Origin: Gaiellasilicea sp035525905
Lineage (GTDB): Bacteria > Actinomycetota > Thermoleophilia > Gaiellales > Gaiellaceae
NCBI GenBank assembly: GCA_035525905.1
Contig: DATLDK010000142.1
Span: 1-28,743 of the forward strand
Reading direction: 5' to 3'
Length of the DNA stretch: 28,743 bases
Within the stretch, counting starts at the first letter, position 1; each line of letters opens with the position of its first letter. Below, piece by piece: positions 8,182-15,380 of this stretch. The notes beneath the pieces were generated by a model. That model had not been told where the DNA came from, searched no databases, and saw only the letters and a list, made by a program, of their open reading frames with translations. Both the position numbers and the translations under genes were made by a program.

Positions 8182-8210
8182 GTGACTTTCGCCGGCCGTT
8201 TGCCCATACT
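8182..8210 (+). promoter_or_regulatory. Promoter of the plus-strand membrane gene, leaderless start
   Basis: A -35-like GTGACT (8182-8187) and a -10-like CATACT (8205-8210) are separated by exactly 17 bases, each matching the sigma-70-type consensus at four of six positions. The GTG codon at 8218 lies seven bases after the -10 box, so transcription should begin at or next to the first codon. Confidence 0.55.
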
Positions 8211-8217
8211 GCCCACC

Positions 8218-8697
8218 GTGGAAACGCCGGAACCGCTGCAAGACCCGACCTACGACCCCGTTCAGGAGCCCGCACCGTCACTACGCCGCCTCGGCCCCTC
8301 GCTGTGGGGGCTCGGGGAGCGAGCGACCTGGATCTCGGGGCTCGTGCTCGCGCTGTCGGCCCTCACGGGGTGGTACGCGGGCAGCGGCGAGGGTGTCGAG
8401 GTGTCCGTCCTCGGCTGGCACACGGGCCTCCTCGGCAAGCTCGTTCTCTTCATCGGCCTGGCGGCGATCCTCGTCGTCGCCCTGCGCCAGTGGGGGCTCG
8501 ACCTTCCGGCCGCCGTCCCCGAGAGCCTGGTCGTGATCTCGCTCGGCGCGCTCTCGACCATCTTCGTGCTCGTGCGTGCGATCTCGATCCCGGACGAGTT
8601 CTTCTTCGCCCATCGTGGCATCGGACTCTGGATCAGCCTTCTGGCCTCGCTCGCGCTGATCGGCGCAGGGCTGCTGCAGGCCTCGGAAGAGCTCTAG
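8218..8697 (+). CDS. Four-helix membrane protein, unknown
   Basis: 159 residues from the GTG at 8218. An upstream in-frame GTG at 8182 overlaps the putative -35 box, so the promoter geometry argues for 8218. A Pro-rich, acidic N-terminal tail of about 30 residues (METPEPLQDPTYDPVQEPAPS) is followed by four hydrophobic segments at about 37-55, 66-88, 100-122 and 131-154. Short connecting loops carry a few charged residues, including a conserved-looking PDEFFFAHRG between helices 3 and 4. There is no motif I can link to a function. It is transcribed divergently from the phosphatase operon and ends three bases from the stop of the convergent HTH-receiver gene. Confidence 0.75.
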   Translation: METPEPLQDPTYDPVQEPAPSLRRLGPSLWGLGERATWISGLVLALSALTGWYAGSGEGVEVSVLGWHTGLLGKLVLFIGLAAILVVALRQWGLDLPAAVPESLVVISLGALSTIFVLVRAISIPDEFFFAHRGIGLWISLLASLALIGAGLLQASEEL

Positions 8698-8700
8698 CCG

Positions 8701-9300
8701 CTAGACCGGCAGGAGCTGCTTCGTCGACTCGATCAGCGACTGCGGGTCGAACGGCTTGCCGATGAATCCCTGCGCGCCGCGGGACTCCGCTTCGGCGGCG
8801 GATCGCTCGTCGACCTTGCCCGAGAACATGACCACCGGAATCGCTCCGACCCCCGTGTGCTCGTGGATCCGTTGCAACATCTCCCAGCCGTCAACCTGCG
8901 GCATCATCACGTCGAGGAGGATCAGGTCGGGCGACTGCTCACCGAGCGCGGCGAGCCCCTCGGCCGCGCTCGCCGCCTCCATGACGACATAGCCCTCGGC
9001 TTCGAGGTTGACGCGCACGTACTCGCGCAGGGCCTGGTCGTCGTCCACGATCAGCACCACCGGCCCCGCGTCGGTCGAGGGGACGCCCGTGGGCGGAGAG
9101 GAGGAGCGGTCGAGGAACTGATCGAGGTCGGCCCGGCGGTAGCGTCGGTGGCCTCCGGGGGTGTAGAAGGCCGACACCCGGCCGAGGTCGGACCATTTGC
9201 GCATCGTGCTCTGCGCCACGCCGACGTATTTCGCCGCCTGGCCCAGCGTCAGCCACTCTGGCTGCGCCGCGCCCGCGCGTCTGGTGCCCTCGTACGCCAT
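8701..9300 (-). CDS. MerR/BldC-type HTH fused to a C-terminal receiver domain
   Basis: 199 residues from the ATG at 9300; a TTG at 9321 is possible, but it overlaps the promoter. Residues about 16-64 form a winged helix of the excisionase/MerR/BldC kind (LTLGQAAKYVGVAQSTMRKWSDLGRVSAFYTPGG in two pieces, then HRRYRRADLDQFL). After a 15-residue Ser/Pro linker comes a full receiver domain (81-199) with the acidic pocket Asp86-88, phospho-acceptor Asp130 in LILLDVMMP, Ser160 and Lys182 in GKPFDP. Phosphorylation should therefore be possible. Domain order is the reverse of ordinary response regulators. No histidine kinase is adjacent. The gene has its own promoter and is convergent with the plus-strand membrane gene. 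It probably binds DNA; its targets are unknown. Confidence 0.88.
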   Translation of the reverse strand: MAYEGTRRAGAAQPEWLTLGQAAKYVGVAQSTMRKWSDLGRVSAFYTPGGHRRYRRADLDQFLDRSSSPPTGVPSTDAGPVVLIVDDDQALREYVRVNLEAEGYVVMEAASAAEGLAALGEQSPDLILLDVMMPQVDGWEMLQRIHEHTGVGAIPVVMFSGKVDERSAAEAESRGAQGFIGKPFDPQSLIESTKQLLPV

Positions 9301-9310
9301 GTCGGAGACG

Positions 9311-9338
9311 AAACTACCCAAATCTGCCGCAAACTCAA
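9311..9338 (-). promoter_or_regulatory. Promoter of the HTH-receiver gene
   Basis: On the minus strand a -35-like TTGAGT (9333-9338) and a -10-like TAGTTT (9311-9316) are 16 bases apart. The ATG at 9300 follows the -10 box by ten bases, giving a leader of only about three or four bases. The A/T-rich stretch stands out in this GC-rich window. Confidence 0.55.
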
Positions 9339-9352
9339 ACCACGCGTGGCAG

Positions 9353-9583
9353 TCAGCCGCTCGTCACCGTGACCGTCACCGTCCGCGTGGCGGGAGGTAG
9401 CGGCTGCGGTTTCAGGATCCGGACCCGTGTCTGCACCCCGCCGGGCGAAGGCCCGTCCTCGAGCGCCCGCCCGAGCGAGACTCCGAGGAGGAGGACGACG
9501 AGCAGGCCCACCAGCACGAGCAGCGGCCGCCAGAGTGGATTCCGCTTCGGAGGTCGTGGCCGCCGCTCGGGGCCGGACGTCAA
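9353..9583 (-). CDS. Small membrane-anchored protein, unknown
   Basis: 76 residues. The start is a TTG at 9583 that overlaps the upstream stop as TTGA; no ATG or GTG is available before the membrane helix, and longer readings of this frame lie inside the upstream gene. A basic, Pro-rich N-terminus (RRPRPPKRNPLWRP) precedes one helix (about 20-38), then an extracytoplasmic tail that ends in alternating Thr-Val (RTVTVTVTSG). It is the last gene of the run beginning at 22088. I do not recognise the family. The positive N-terminus and helix make an inside-to-outside orientation likely. Confidence 0.65.
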   Translation of the reverse strand: MTSGPERRPRPPKRNPLWRPLLVLVGLLVVLLLGVSLGRALEDGPSPGGVQTRVRILKPQPLPPATRTVTVTVTSG

Positions 9584-9900
9584 GGCTCGTAATCCTGCGC
9601 GCCGCGCGCGTAGAGGTGAAAAGCAGCAGCCTCGACGAGCGACAGCGTGCGCGGCCACCCCGGCGCCGGAGCCTGCTCCGAGACGACGGCTCGGGTCCAC
9701 TCGTCGGACCGGCCGTACTCCTCCGCGAGCTCGGCGACCGTGAAGACGCCCCCCACCCGGCGGCGAAGCTCGGCGGCGACCACGTCCACCTGCACCAGGA
9801 GCCGGTCGCCCGTGCCATCGTTCCGGCTCTGTTCGAGCAGCCGGCGGTGTCCGTCCTCCCACTCGCGACGCGCGCTCTCGACCTCGGCCCGGGTGACCAC
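9580..9900 (-). CDS. Conserved-looking small protein, unknown
   Basis: 106 residues, GTG start at 9900, nine bases after the DUF501 gene stop. It is soluble and largely helical in appearance, with a charged N-terminal helix (RAEVESARREWEDGHRRLLEQ) and a second half containing FTVAELAEEYGRSDEWTRAVV, which has the look of a helix-turn-helix-like segment, though this is weak. It ends in LVEAAAFHLYARGAQDYEP. Amino acid composition and frame are typical of a real gene, and the downstream membrane gene is coupled to it by a 4-base overlap. I cannot assign a function. Confidence 0.72.
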   Translation of the reverse strand: MVTRAEVESARREWEDGHRRLLEQSRNDGTGDRLLVQVDVVAAELRRRVGGVFTVAELAEEYGRSDEWTRAVVSEQAPAPGWPRTLSLVEAAAFHLYARGAQDYEP

Positions 9901-9909
9901 GCCGCGATC

Positions 9910-10407
9910 CTAGAGTTCGCTACAGCACCGCTGCGGCGGCCAGAGCGGCTCGATCTCCCCGAGCACGCGCTCCCCGAGCAGATAGCCGGGCCTGGCGAGC
10001 GCAAACGCTGCGTGGGCGTGCAGGCACTTGAGCCCGTGCGGATTCGCGCTGCCGCCGATGCCGAGCTCGAGCGAGGAGCCCTGGTCGCGGCCGGTCTGCG
10101 CGCCGGCGAGCTCGCGCCGAAGCCGCCGCTGCTCGCCGGTGGCGCGGTCGAGGTCGGCGGCCAGGTCCTGATCGCGCTCCAGCTCGGCGCTCCAGCGCTC
10201 GACGCCGCCCGCCGCCTCCAGCCGAGCGATCGCGGCCACGAGCTGCGGGCAGGTGAGGTAGTACGTCGTCGGGAACGGGTCGCCGGCGTCGTCGTACGGC
10301 GCCTGCTCGGTGACGGCAGGGGCACCGTAGGGACAGCGTGCTACGACGCGGAGAAAAGCCCGCGGCGGGCGGCCGAGCTGTCGCTCGACGAGCGCGCGGT
10401 CATCCAT
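9910..10407 (-). CDS. DUF501 family protein
   Basis: 165 residues from the ATG at 10407, which overlaps the ftsB stop by eight bases. The family hallmarks are clear: VVARCPYGAPAV (Cys25), TTYYLTCP (Cys53), GIGGSANPHGLKCLHAHAAFALA (read in two parts; Cys128, His130, His132) and a C-terminal Cys161-Cys162. The conserved Cys and His suggest a metal or redox site, but this is inference; the family has no function known to me. A charged, Arg/Glu-rich helical insert of about 40 residues (68-110) separates the two conserved halves. In mycobacteria a DUF501 gene also follows ftsB (Rv1025 after Rv1024, from memory), which supports the identification. Confidence 0.88.
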   Translation of the reverse strand: MDDRALVERQLGRPPRAFLRVVARCPYGAPAVTEQAPYDDAGDPFPTTYYLTCPQLVAAIARLEAAGGVERWSAELERDQDLAADLDRATGEQRRLRRELAGAQTGRDQGSSLELGIGGSANPHGLKCLHAHAAFALARPGYLLGERVLGEIEPLWPPQRCCSEL

Positions 10408-10804
10408 CCCGCCCAAGCGTATTGACCGCATGAGCACGCCGCCACTCGGCGACGCCCTTGACGATGAAGAGCCGCTCGCCGGGACGAACGAGGCTCATCC
10501 GCCGGGCCTCGCGAGAGAGGGCGGCGACCGTCGCAGAGTTCTCGAGCCGGGCCTGCAACCTGCTCCGCTCCTCGCGCAGCTGCTGCACCTCGGCCGTGCG
10601 CTGGTTCAGCGTCGCCCGCGCGTGCAGGTAGTTCGAGAGCGGCTGGTAGTAGAGGAAGGCCACGAAGCCGGCGGTCGCGAGCACGCACCAGCGCAGGAGC
10701 AGGGTCGATCGCTGTGTCCGGGCCGCCCGCTTGGACGTCCGTTTGCCGCGCGAGGCCGCCGGCTTGGCAGGACGCTGGTCGGGGCGGGAGGTTCGCCGGG
10801 CCAC
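10400..10804 (-). CDS. ftsB: FtsB/DivIC-type septum formation protein
   Basis: 134 residues, GTG start at 10804. A long basic cytoplasmic N-terminus (about 1-33) leads into one membrane helix (34-53), a coiled coil (about 58-90) and the family signature EARRMSLVRPGERLFIVKG. FtsB links FtsL and FtsQ in the divisome and, with FtsL, transmits activation to the FtsWI peptidoglycan synthase. Thirty-four bases separate it from pyk, and no clear ribosome binding site precedes the GTG; GGAGGG lies about 30 bases away, too far to serve. The position after enolase and before DUF501 is the standard actinobacterial one except for the intervening pyk. Confidence 0.9.
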   Translation of the reverse strand: MARRTSRPDQRPAKPAASRGKRTSKRAARTQRSTLLLRWCVLATAGFVAFLYYQPLSNYLHARATLNQRTAEVQQLREERSRLQARLENSATVAALSREARRMSLVRPGERLFIVKGVAEWRRAHAVNTLGRDG

Positions 10805-10838
10805 GGCACACGATTCCGCGGTCTTCAGCAGAACCCTC

Positions 10839-12248
10839 CTAGGCCATTTCGACCTTGATCACGTTCGTCGAGCCGGGGATGTTGACGGCAGTGCCGGCGG
10901 TGAGGACGACGCGGTCGCCCCGCTCGACGATCCCGGTGCTGCGAGCCGCCTCGAGCGACGTGGCCCAGAGCTCCTCCACGTCGGCGCATTCCGGTACGTG
11001 CACCGGGGTCACGCCCCATTCGAGAGCCATGTGGTAGAGCGCGTAGAGGTGGTGCGTGAGGCCGATGATCGGACGCCGCGGCCTGAGGCGGGCGACAGCC
11101 GAAGCGGTCCGGCCCGTGAACGTCGGCACGAGGATCGCCCGCGCCTCGAGCGCCTCCGCGATGTCGCAGGAGGCGTTGGACATCGCCTGCCCGATCGTGG
11201 GCTGATCCTCGGCCTGCGGGATCTCGTGCCTGTAGCCGAGGCTCGGCTCGACCGCGCGGGCGATGCGGTCCATGAACGCGACCGCCTCGACGGGGAACTC
11301 GCCCACGGCGGTCTCGCCCGACAGCATGATCGCGCTCGTCCCGTCGAGCACGGCGTTCGCCACGTCCGATGCCTCGGCGCGCGTCGGCTCCGGGGAATGG
11401 ATCATCGACTCGAGCATCTGGGTGGCGGTGATCACGGGCTTTCCCCGCTCGAGCGCGCGCAGGATGATCCGCTTCTGCAGCAGCGGCACCTCGGCGGCGC
11501 CGATCTCGACGCCGAGGTCGCCGCGAGCAACCATGACGGCGTCGGCCTCGCGGAGGATGTCATCGAGCACGGCGACGGCCTCCGCCTTCTCGATCTTGGC
11601 GATGACGTGCGCGGTCGAGCCCGACGCCTCGATCAGCGTCTTCAGCGCCTGGACGTCCGAGGACGTGCGCACGAACGAGAGCGCGACGAAGTCGACGCCG
11701 AGCTCGAGCGCGAAATTGAGATCGTCGATGTCCTTCTTCGTCAAGGACGGGATCGGCAGCGGTATCCCCGGCAGGTTGACGCCCTTGTTCGACGTGACGG
11801 TGCCGCCGGCGATGACCTCGCACACCGCCCGGCCCCGCTCGACGCGGGAGACGCGAAGACGGACTGCGCCGTCGTCGATGAGGACGTCGAAACCGGGCTG
11901 AAGCACCGAGCCGAGCACCGAGGGCGCGATCGGCAGGTCGCCGTCCTGCGCTCCGTCCTCGCCCGAGATCGTGACCTCTTCGCCGCGGACGAGGACTCGT
12001 GGCTCCGGCAGGTCGCTGATTCGGAGCTTCGGCCCCTGGAGATCCGCGATCAGCGCGACCGGCCGGCCGACGGTCTTCTGCACTTCGCGGATCGCCTGCG
12101 CGCGCTCGGCGTGATCCTCGTGGGTGCCGTGGGAGAAGTTGAGCCGCGCGCCGTCGATCACGTGCATCAGGGTCTCGAGCACGTCCGGGGTGGACGACGC
12201 AGGACCGATGGTGGCGACGATCTTCGTACGGCGCGGGACGACGGCCAT
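10839..12248 (-). CDS. pyk: Pyruvate kinase
   Basis: 469 residues, ATG at 12248, nine bases after the enolase stop. It catalyses phosphoenolpyruvate + ADP to pyruvate + ATP, the step after enolase. Family motifs are intact: RRTKIVATIGPAS at the start, GARLNFSHG, the catalytic Lys in AKIEKAEAV, the metal-binding MVARGDLGVE, ITATQMLESM and AVLDGTSAIMLSGETAVGEFP. The length agrees with bacterial type enzymes. The C-terminal regulatory domain (about 350-469) is present without the extra C-terminal PEP-utiliser domain seen in some Bacillus enzymes. Placement directly behind eno gives a two-gene lower-glycolysis cassette inside a repair and division operon. Confidence 0.97.
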   Translation of the reverse strand: MAVVPRRTKIVATIGPASSTPDVLETLMHVIDGARLNFSHGTHEDHAERAQAIREVQKTVGRPVALIADLQGPKLRISDLPEPRVLVRGEEVTISGEDGAQDGDLPIAPSVLGSVLQPGFDVLIDDGAVRLRVSRVERGRAVCEVIAGGTVTSNKGVNLPGIPLPIPSLTKKDIDDLNFALELGVDFVALSFVRTSSDVQALKTLIEASGSTAHVIAKIEKAEAVAVLDDILREADAVMVARGDLGVEIGAAEVPLLQKRIILRALERGKPVITATQMLESMIHSPEPTRAEASDVANAVLDGTSAIMLSGETAVGEFPVEAVAFMDRIARAVEPSLGYRHEIPQAEDQPTIGQAMSNASCDIAEALEARAILVPTFTGRTASAVARLRPRRPIIGLTHHLYALYHMALEWGVTPVHVPECADVEELWATSLEAARSTGIVERGDRVVLTAGTAVNIPGSTNVIKVEMA

Positions 12249-12257
12249 GCCGACAGG

Positions 12258-13526
12258 CTAGCGGCGTGCCCTCGGGAAGGCGCTCCAGCCGGGATAGTGC
12301 GCCCGGCTTCCCAGTTCCTCCTCGATCCGCAGTAGCTGGTTGTACTTGGCAGCGCGATCGGAGCGAGCCGGCGCGCCCGTCTTGATCTGGCCCGTGCCGA
12401 GAGCGACAGCCAGGTCGGCGATGGTCGAATCCTCGGTCTCGCCCGAGCGGTGCGACATGACTGCCGTGTAGCCGCTCGACTGCGCGAGCCGGACCGCCTC
12501 GATCGTCTCGGTCAGCGTGCCGATCTGATTGACCTTGACGAGAATCGAATTCGCGACGCCGCGCTCGATCCCCTCACGCAGCCGCTCGGGGTTCGTGACG
12601 AACAGGTCGTCGCCGACGAGCTGCACGCGGTCGCCGAGCTCGGCCGTCAGGCGACCCCACGCGTCCCAGTCGTCCTCGGCGAGTCCGTCCTCGATCGAGA
12701 CGATCGGGTAGCGCTCCACCAGATCCGCCCAGAACCCGGGCATCTCCGAGCTCGCTTCCTCCCGCCCCTCGAAGCGGTAGACACCGTCCTGGAAGATCTC
12801 GCTGGCGGCGGGGTCGAGCGCGATCACGACGGAGTCGCTGTGACCGGCGCGCTCGACTGCTTGCAGGATCGCCTCGATCGCGGCCTCGCTGGAGTCCAGG
12901 TCGGGCGCGAACCCGCCTTCGTCGCCCACGCCCGTCGCGAGGCCACGGTCGCTGAGCACCTTCTTCAGCGCGTGGTAGACCTCTGCCCCGATCCGCAGGC
13001 CTTCGCCGAACGTCTCCGCCCCGACCGGGACGAGCATGAACTCCTGCAGGTCGATCGAGTTCGCAGCGTGCGCGCCCCCGTTGATCACGTTCAGCATCGG
13101 CACAGGCAACGTTGTTGCGGCATCCCCGCCGAGGTAGCGGTACAGCGGCTGTCCGGTCTCCGCCGCTGCCGCCTTCGCCACCGCGAGCGACACGCCGAGG
13201 ATCGCGTTGGCGCCGAGCCGTCCCTTGTTCGGCGTCCCGTCGAGCTCGATCAGTCTCCGATCGACCGATGCTTGATCGAGCCCGTCCAGGCCGGCCACCT
13301 CCGTCTGGATTTCCAGCACGTTCCGAACCGCGTTCCCGACGCCCTTGCCACCCCACTCCGCGCCGCCGTCGCGCAGCTCGACCGCCTCGTGCACGCCCGT
13401 CGACGCCCCGGAAGGAACAGCGGCTCGACCGAACGCGCCCGACTCGAGCTCGGCGTCCACCTCGACAGTGGGGTTCCCCCGCGAATCGAGGATCCAACGG
13501 CCCCGCACGCTCTTGATCGAGCTCAC
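12258..13526 (-). CDS. eno: Enolase (phosphopyruvate hydratase)
   Basis: 422 residues from the GTG at 13526 (GTGA overlap with mazG). A strong AAGGAGG lies seven bases upstream inside the mazG tail and fixes this start. The enzyme converts 2-phosphoglycerate to phosphoenolpyruvate with Mg2+. Visible motifs: the N-terminal GRWILDSRGNPTVEVD, VPSGASTG, the catalytic Glu in GDEGGFAPD (about residue 203), metal ligands in ALDPAASE, SIEDGLAEDDW and GDDLFVTN, the catalytic Lys in LVKVNQIGTLTE (about 330) and SHRSGETED (about 358). Full length for the family. The gene is followed by pyruvate kinase after nine bases. Confidence 0.97.
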   Translation of the reverse strand: MSSIKSVRGRWILDSRGNPTVEVDAELESGAFGRAAVPSGASTGVHEAVELRDGGAEWGGKGVGNAVRNVLEIQTEVAGLDGLDQASVDRRLIELDGTPNKGRLGANAILGVSLAVAKAAAAETGQPLYRYLGGDAATTLPVPMLNVINGGAHAANSIDLQEFMLVPVGAETFGEGLRIGAEVYHALKKVLSDRGLATGVGDEGGFAPDLDSSEAAIEAILQAVERAGHSDSVVIALDPAASEIFQDGVYRFEGREEASSEMPGFWADLVERYPIVSIEDGLAEDDWDAWGRLTAELGDRVQLVGDDLFVTNPERLREGIERGVANSILVKVNQIGTLTETIEAVRLAQSSGYTAVMSHRSGETEDSTIADLAVALGTGQIKTGAPARSDRAAKYNQLLRIEEELGSRAHYPGWSAFPRARR

Positions 13527-14317
13527 TCCTCTTCCTCCTTGGCCTGATCGTAGTAGTGGTCCTGCTCGTCGAGCGGCAGCTCGCTCCACCGCTCGCCCCG
13601 CGCGGCCGCAAGCTCCTCCGCTCGCTCGACCCGGGTGACGAAGCGGGCGTTCGTCGAGCGCAACGCCAGCTCGGGGTCGACGTTGAGCCGGCGAGCGAGG
13701 TTGACGACGGTGAAAAGGAGGTCGCCGACCTCGTGCGCCACCTTCGCGTCCGCCTCGGTCTCCGGGCTCGGCTCGCCCGTGCGCACGACCTCGGCCTCGA
13801 GCTCGCCGAGCTCCTCACGGACCTTGGCGAGCGGGCCTTCGAGGTCCGGCCAGTCGAAACCGGCCGCAACGGCGCGACGCTGGAGCTTTCGTGCCTGCAG
13901 GAGCGCCGGCAGCGAGGCGGGGACGTCGTGGAAGATGCCCCTCCGGCCCTCCTGCTCCGTCTTCAGCTTCTCCCAGCGCTCGCGTACGCGGCCGGCAGTG
14001 TCCGCCGCCGCGTCGCCGAAGACGTGCGGATGGCGCCGCACGAGCTTGGCGTGGACGGCACGCGCCACCTGCTCGAGATCGCCCTCGCCCTGCTCCTCGA
14101 GCAGCAGTGCCAGGAAGTAGACCTGGAAGAGGAGATCGCCCAGCTCGTCCAGCAGCTTCGCCGGATCGCCGCCGGCAGCGGCGTCCGCGACCTCGTAGGC
14201 CTCCTCGACCGTGTGAGGCACGATCGTGCGCGCGGTCTGCTCTCGATCCCAGGGGCAGTCGCGGCGCAGCCGCCGCGTCAGCTCCTGAAGCTCTCCGAGC
14301 GCCTCGCCGAGAGGCAA
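13523..14317 (-). CDS. mazG: MazG nucleoside triphosphate pyrophosphohydrolase
   Basis: 264 residues from a TTG at 14317, four bases after the foldase stop (TAG-TCGC-TTG); no ATG or GTG precedes the conserved CPWDREQT, so TTG is the best choice. It has two MazG repeats. The first has CPWDREQT, VEEAYEVADA and LLDELGDLLFQVYF, matching the EExxE...ExxD metal motif; the second has KVREELGELEAEV and HEVGDLLFTVVNLARRL. MazG hydrolyses NTPs and dNTPs to monophosphates plus pyrophosphate, clearing damaged or excess nucleotides. The Glu-rich C-terminus (KEEEE) is encoded by the purine run that also serves as the enolase ribosome binding site. The neighbour mfd fits a genome-maintenance context. Confidence 0.93.
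   Translation of the reverse strand: MPLGEALGELQELTRRLRRDCPWDREQTARTIVPHTVEEAYEVADAAAGGDPAKLLDELGDLLFQVYFLALLLEEQGEGDLEQVARAVHAKLVRRHPHVFGDAAADTAGRVRERWEKLKTEQEGRRGIFHDVPASLPALLQARKLQRRAVAAGFDWPDLEGPLAKVREELGELEAEVVRTGEPSPETEADAKVAHEVGDLLFTVVNLARRLNVDPELALRSTNARFVTRVERAEELAAARGERWSELPLDEQDHYYDQAKEEEE
13534..13540 (-). promoter_or_regulatory. Strong ribosome binding site for enolase
   Basis: AAGGAGG on the minus strand, seven bases before the GTG at 13526. It is one of only two strong Shine-Dalgarno sequences I find in the window and decides the enolase start. Confidence 0.8.
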
Positions 14318-14321
14318 GCGA

Positions 14322-15344
14322 CTAGCCGGTCTGGGTGGCGGTCGTGCTGCCGGTGGTGGTGGCGGTCGGCGGCGGGGTGAAGCCCACGGCGTACGAGACC
14401 TTGTCCTCGTAGTCCTTCTTCAGCTCCTCCACCCACTTCGTCATCGCCTCGTTCTTTTTCGTCTGCGCGAGCTGCTGGCGAATCGACTCCTCGACTTCCT
14501 TCAGCGGCGTCACCTTGGCGGGCTTGACGTCGCCGACCGGCTGGATCACGTGGTAGCCGAACTCCGTCTTGACCGGCTTGGAGATCTCGTTCGTCTTCAG
14601 CAGGAACGCCGTCTGGTCGAACGGCGCCACGGTCTGCCCCTTCGAGATCGTCAGCTTGCCGCCATTCGCCTTTGAGCCCGTGTCCTGCGAGTACTTCTTC
14701 GCCAGGGCCGAGAAGTCTGCGCCACCCTTGAGCTGGTTGTAGATGTCGTCCGCCTTGGCTTTCGTCTTCACGAGGATGTGGCGGACTTCCCGGCTCTCCG
14801 GCTGGCTGTACTGCGACTTGTTCTTGTTGTAGTACTCCTCGACCTGCTTGTCGGTCACCTTCACCTTCCCGGTGACCTCGGCGAAGATCTTCTCCGAGAC
14901 GATCTGCGAGCGGATGTCGTTGCGCACCTGCGCCTCCGTCAATCCCTGATCCTTCAGCTGCTTCTCGAACTTCGTCTTGTCGCCGCCGAAGTACTGCTTC
15001 TGGATCTGGGCGAGCCGGGCGTCGACCTGCTTCTCGGTGATCTCGACGTCGAGCGCGTCTGCTTCCTGGTCGAACTGCTCGCGCTGCACCAGGAACTGGA
15101 CGACCTGGTTCTTGAGCGTTTGGAACTCCTGCGAGCCGGCCTTCGGGAACTCCCGCTTCTGGGTTTTGTAGCTCTTCTTCGCCTGCGCGATGATCTGGTT
15201 GTAGTCACTCCTCTTGATCTTGGTGCCGTCGACCACGGCAACGGCGTCCGCCGGCACCGCGTCGTTGCCGCCGCCGCAGCCGGCGAGGACGACGAGGGTG
15301 AGCGCGAGCGCACAGAGAGAAAGCGGGAGACGAGAGATCTTCAT
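14322..15344 (-). CDS. Parvulin-type peptidyl-prolyl isomerase lipoprotein (PrsA/SurA-like)
   Basis: 340 residues, ATG at 15344, 36 bases after the mfd stop. The signal peptide ends in a lipobox LAGC (Cys23), so the mature protein should be lipid-anchored on the outer face of the membrane. A SurA_N-like helical chaperone domain (about 35-175) is followed by a PpiC rotamase domain starting at REVRHILVK (His189) and including GGADFSALAKKYSQD and TEFGYHVIQ. The C-terminal tail is Thr/Gly-rich (PPPTATTTGSTTATQTG). The protein is unusually rich in Lys and Gln for this genome. The role is folding of secreted proteins, by analogy with PrsA. In the mycobacterial order I recall, mfd and mazG are neighbours without such a gene between them. 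Confidence 0.92.
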   Translation of the reverse strand: MKISRLPLSLCALALTLVVLAGCGGGNDAVPADAVAVVDGTKIKRSDYNQIIAQAKKSYKTQKREFPKAGSQEFQTLKNQVVQFLVQREQFDQEADALDVEITEKQVDARLAQIQKQYFGGDKTKFEKQLKDQGLTEAQVRNDIRSQIVSEKIFAEVTGKVKVTDKQVEEYYNKNKSQYSQPESREVRHILVKTKAKADDIYNQLKGGADFSALAKKYSQDTGSKANGGKLTISKGQTVAPFDQTAFLLKTNEISKPVKTEFGYHVIQPVGDVKPAKVTPLKEVEESIRQQLAQTKKNEAMTKWVEELKKDYEDKVSYAVGFTPPPTATTTGSTTATQTG

Positions 15345-15380
15345 GAGTGAGAAAGCTCCAGGTAGTCGCGGGGGCGCCGT

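Noticed and set aside
8693..8710. Possible bidirectional terminator between the convergent genes at 8697 and 8701
   Set aside because: Only three bases separate the stops and I find no stem of useful length in either direction.
9340..9349. CCACGCGTGG palindrome between the last gene of the long run and the HTH-receiver promoter, considered as a terminator
   Set aside because: The stem would have only three or four pairs and no proper loop; too weak to call.
10731..12335. 534-codon plus-strand frame antisense to pyk
   Set aside because: Composition is that of an antisense shadow and the minus strand encodes full pyruvate kinase.
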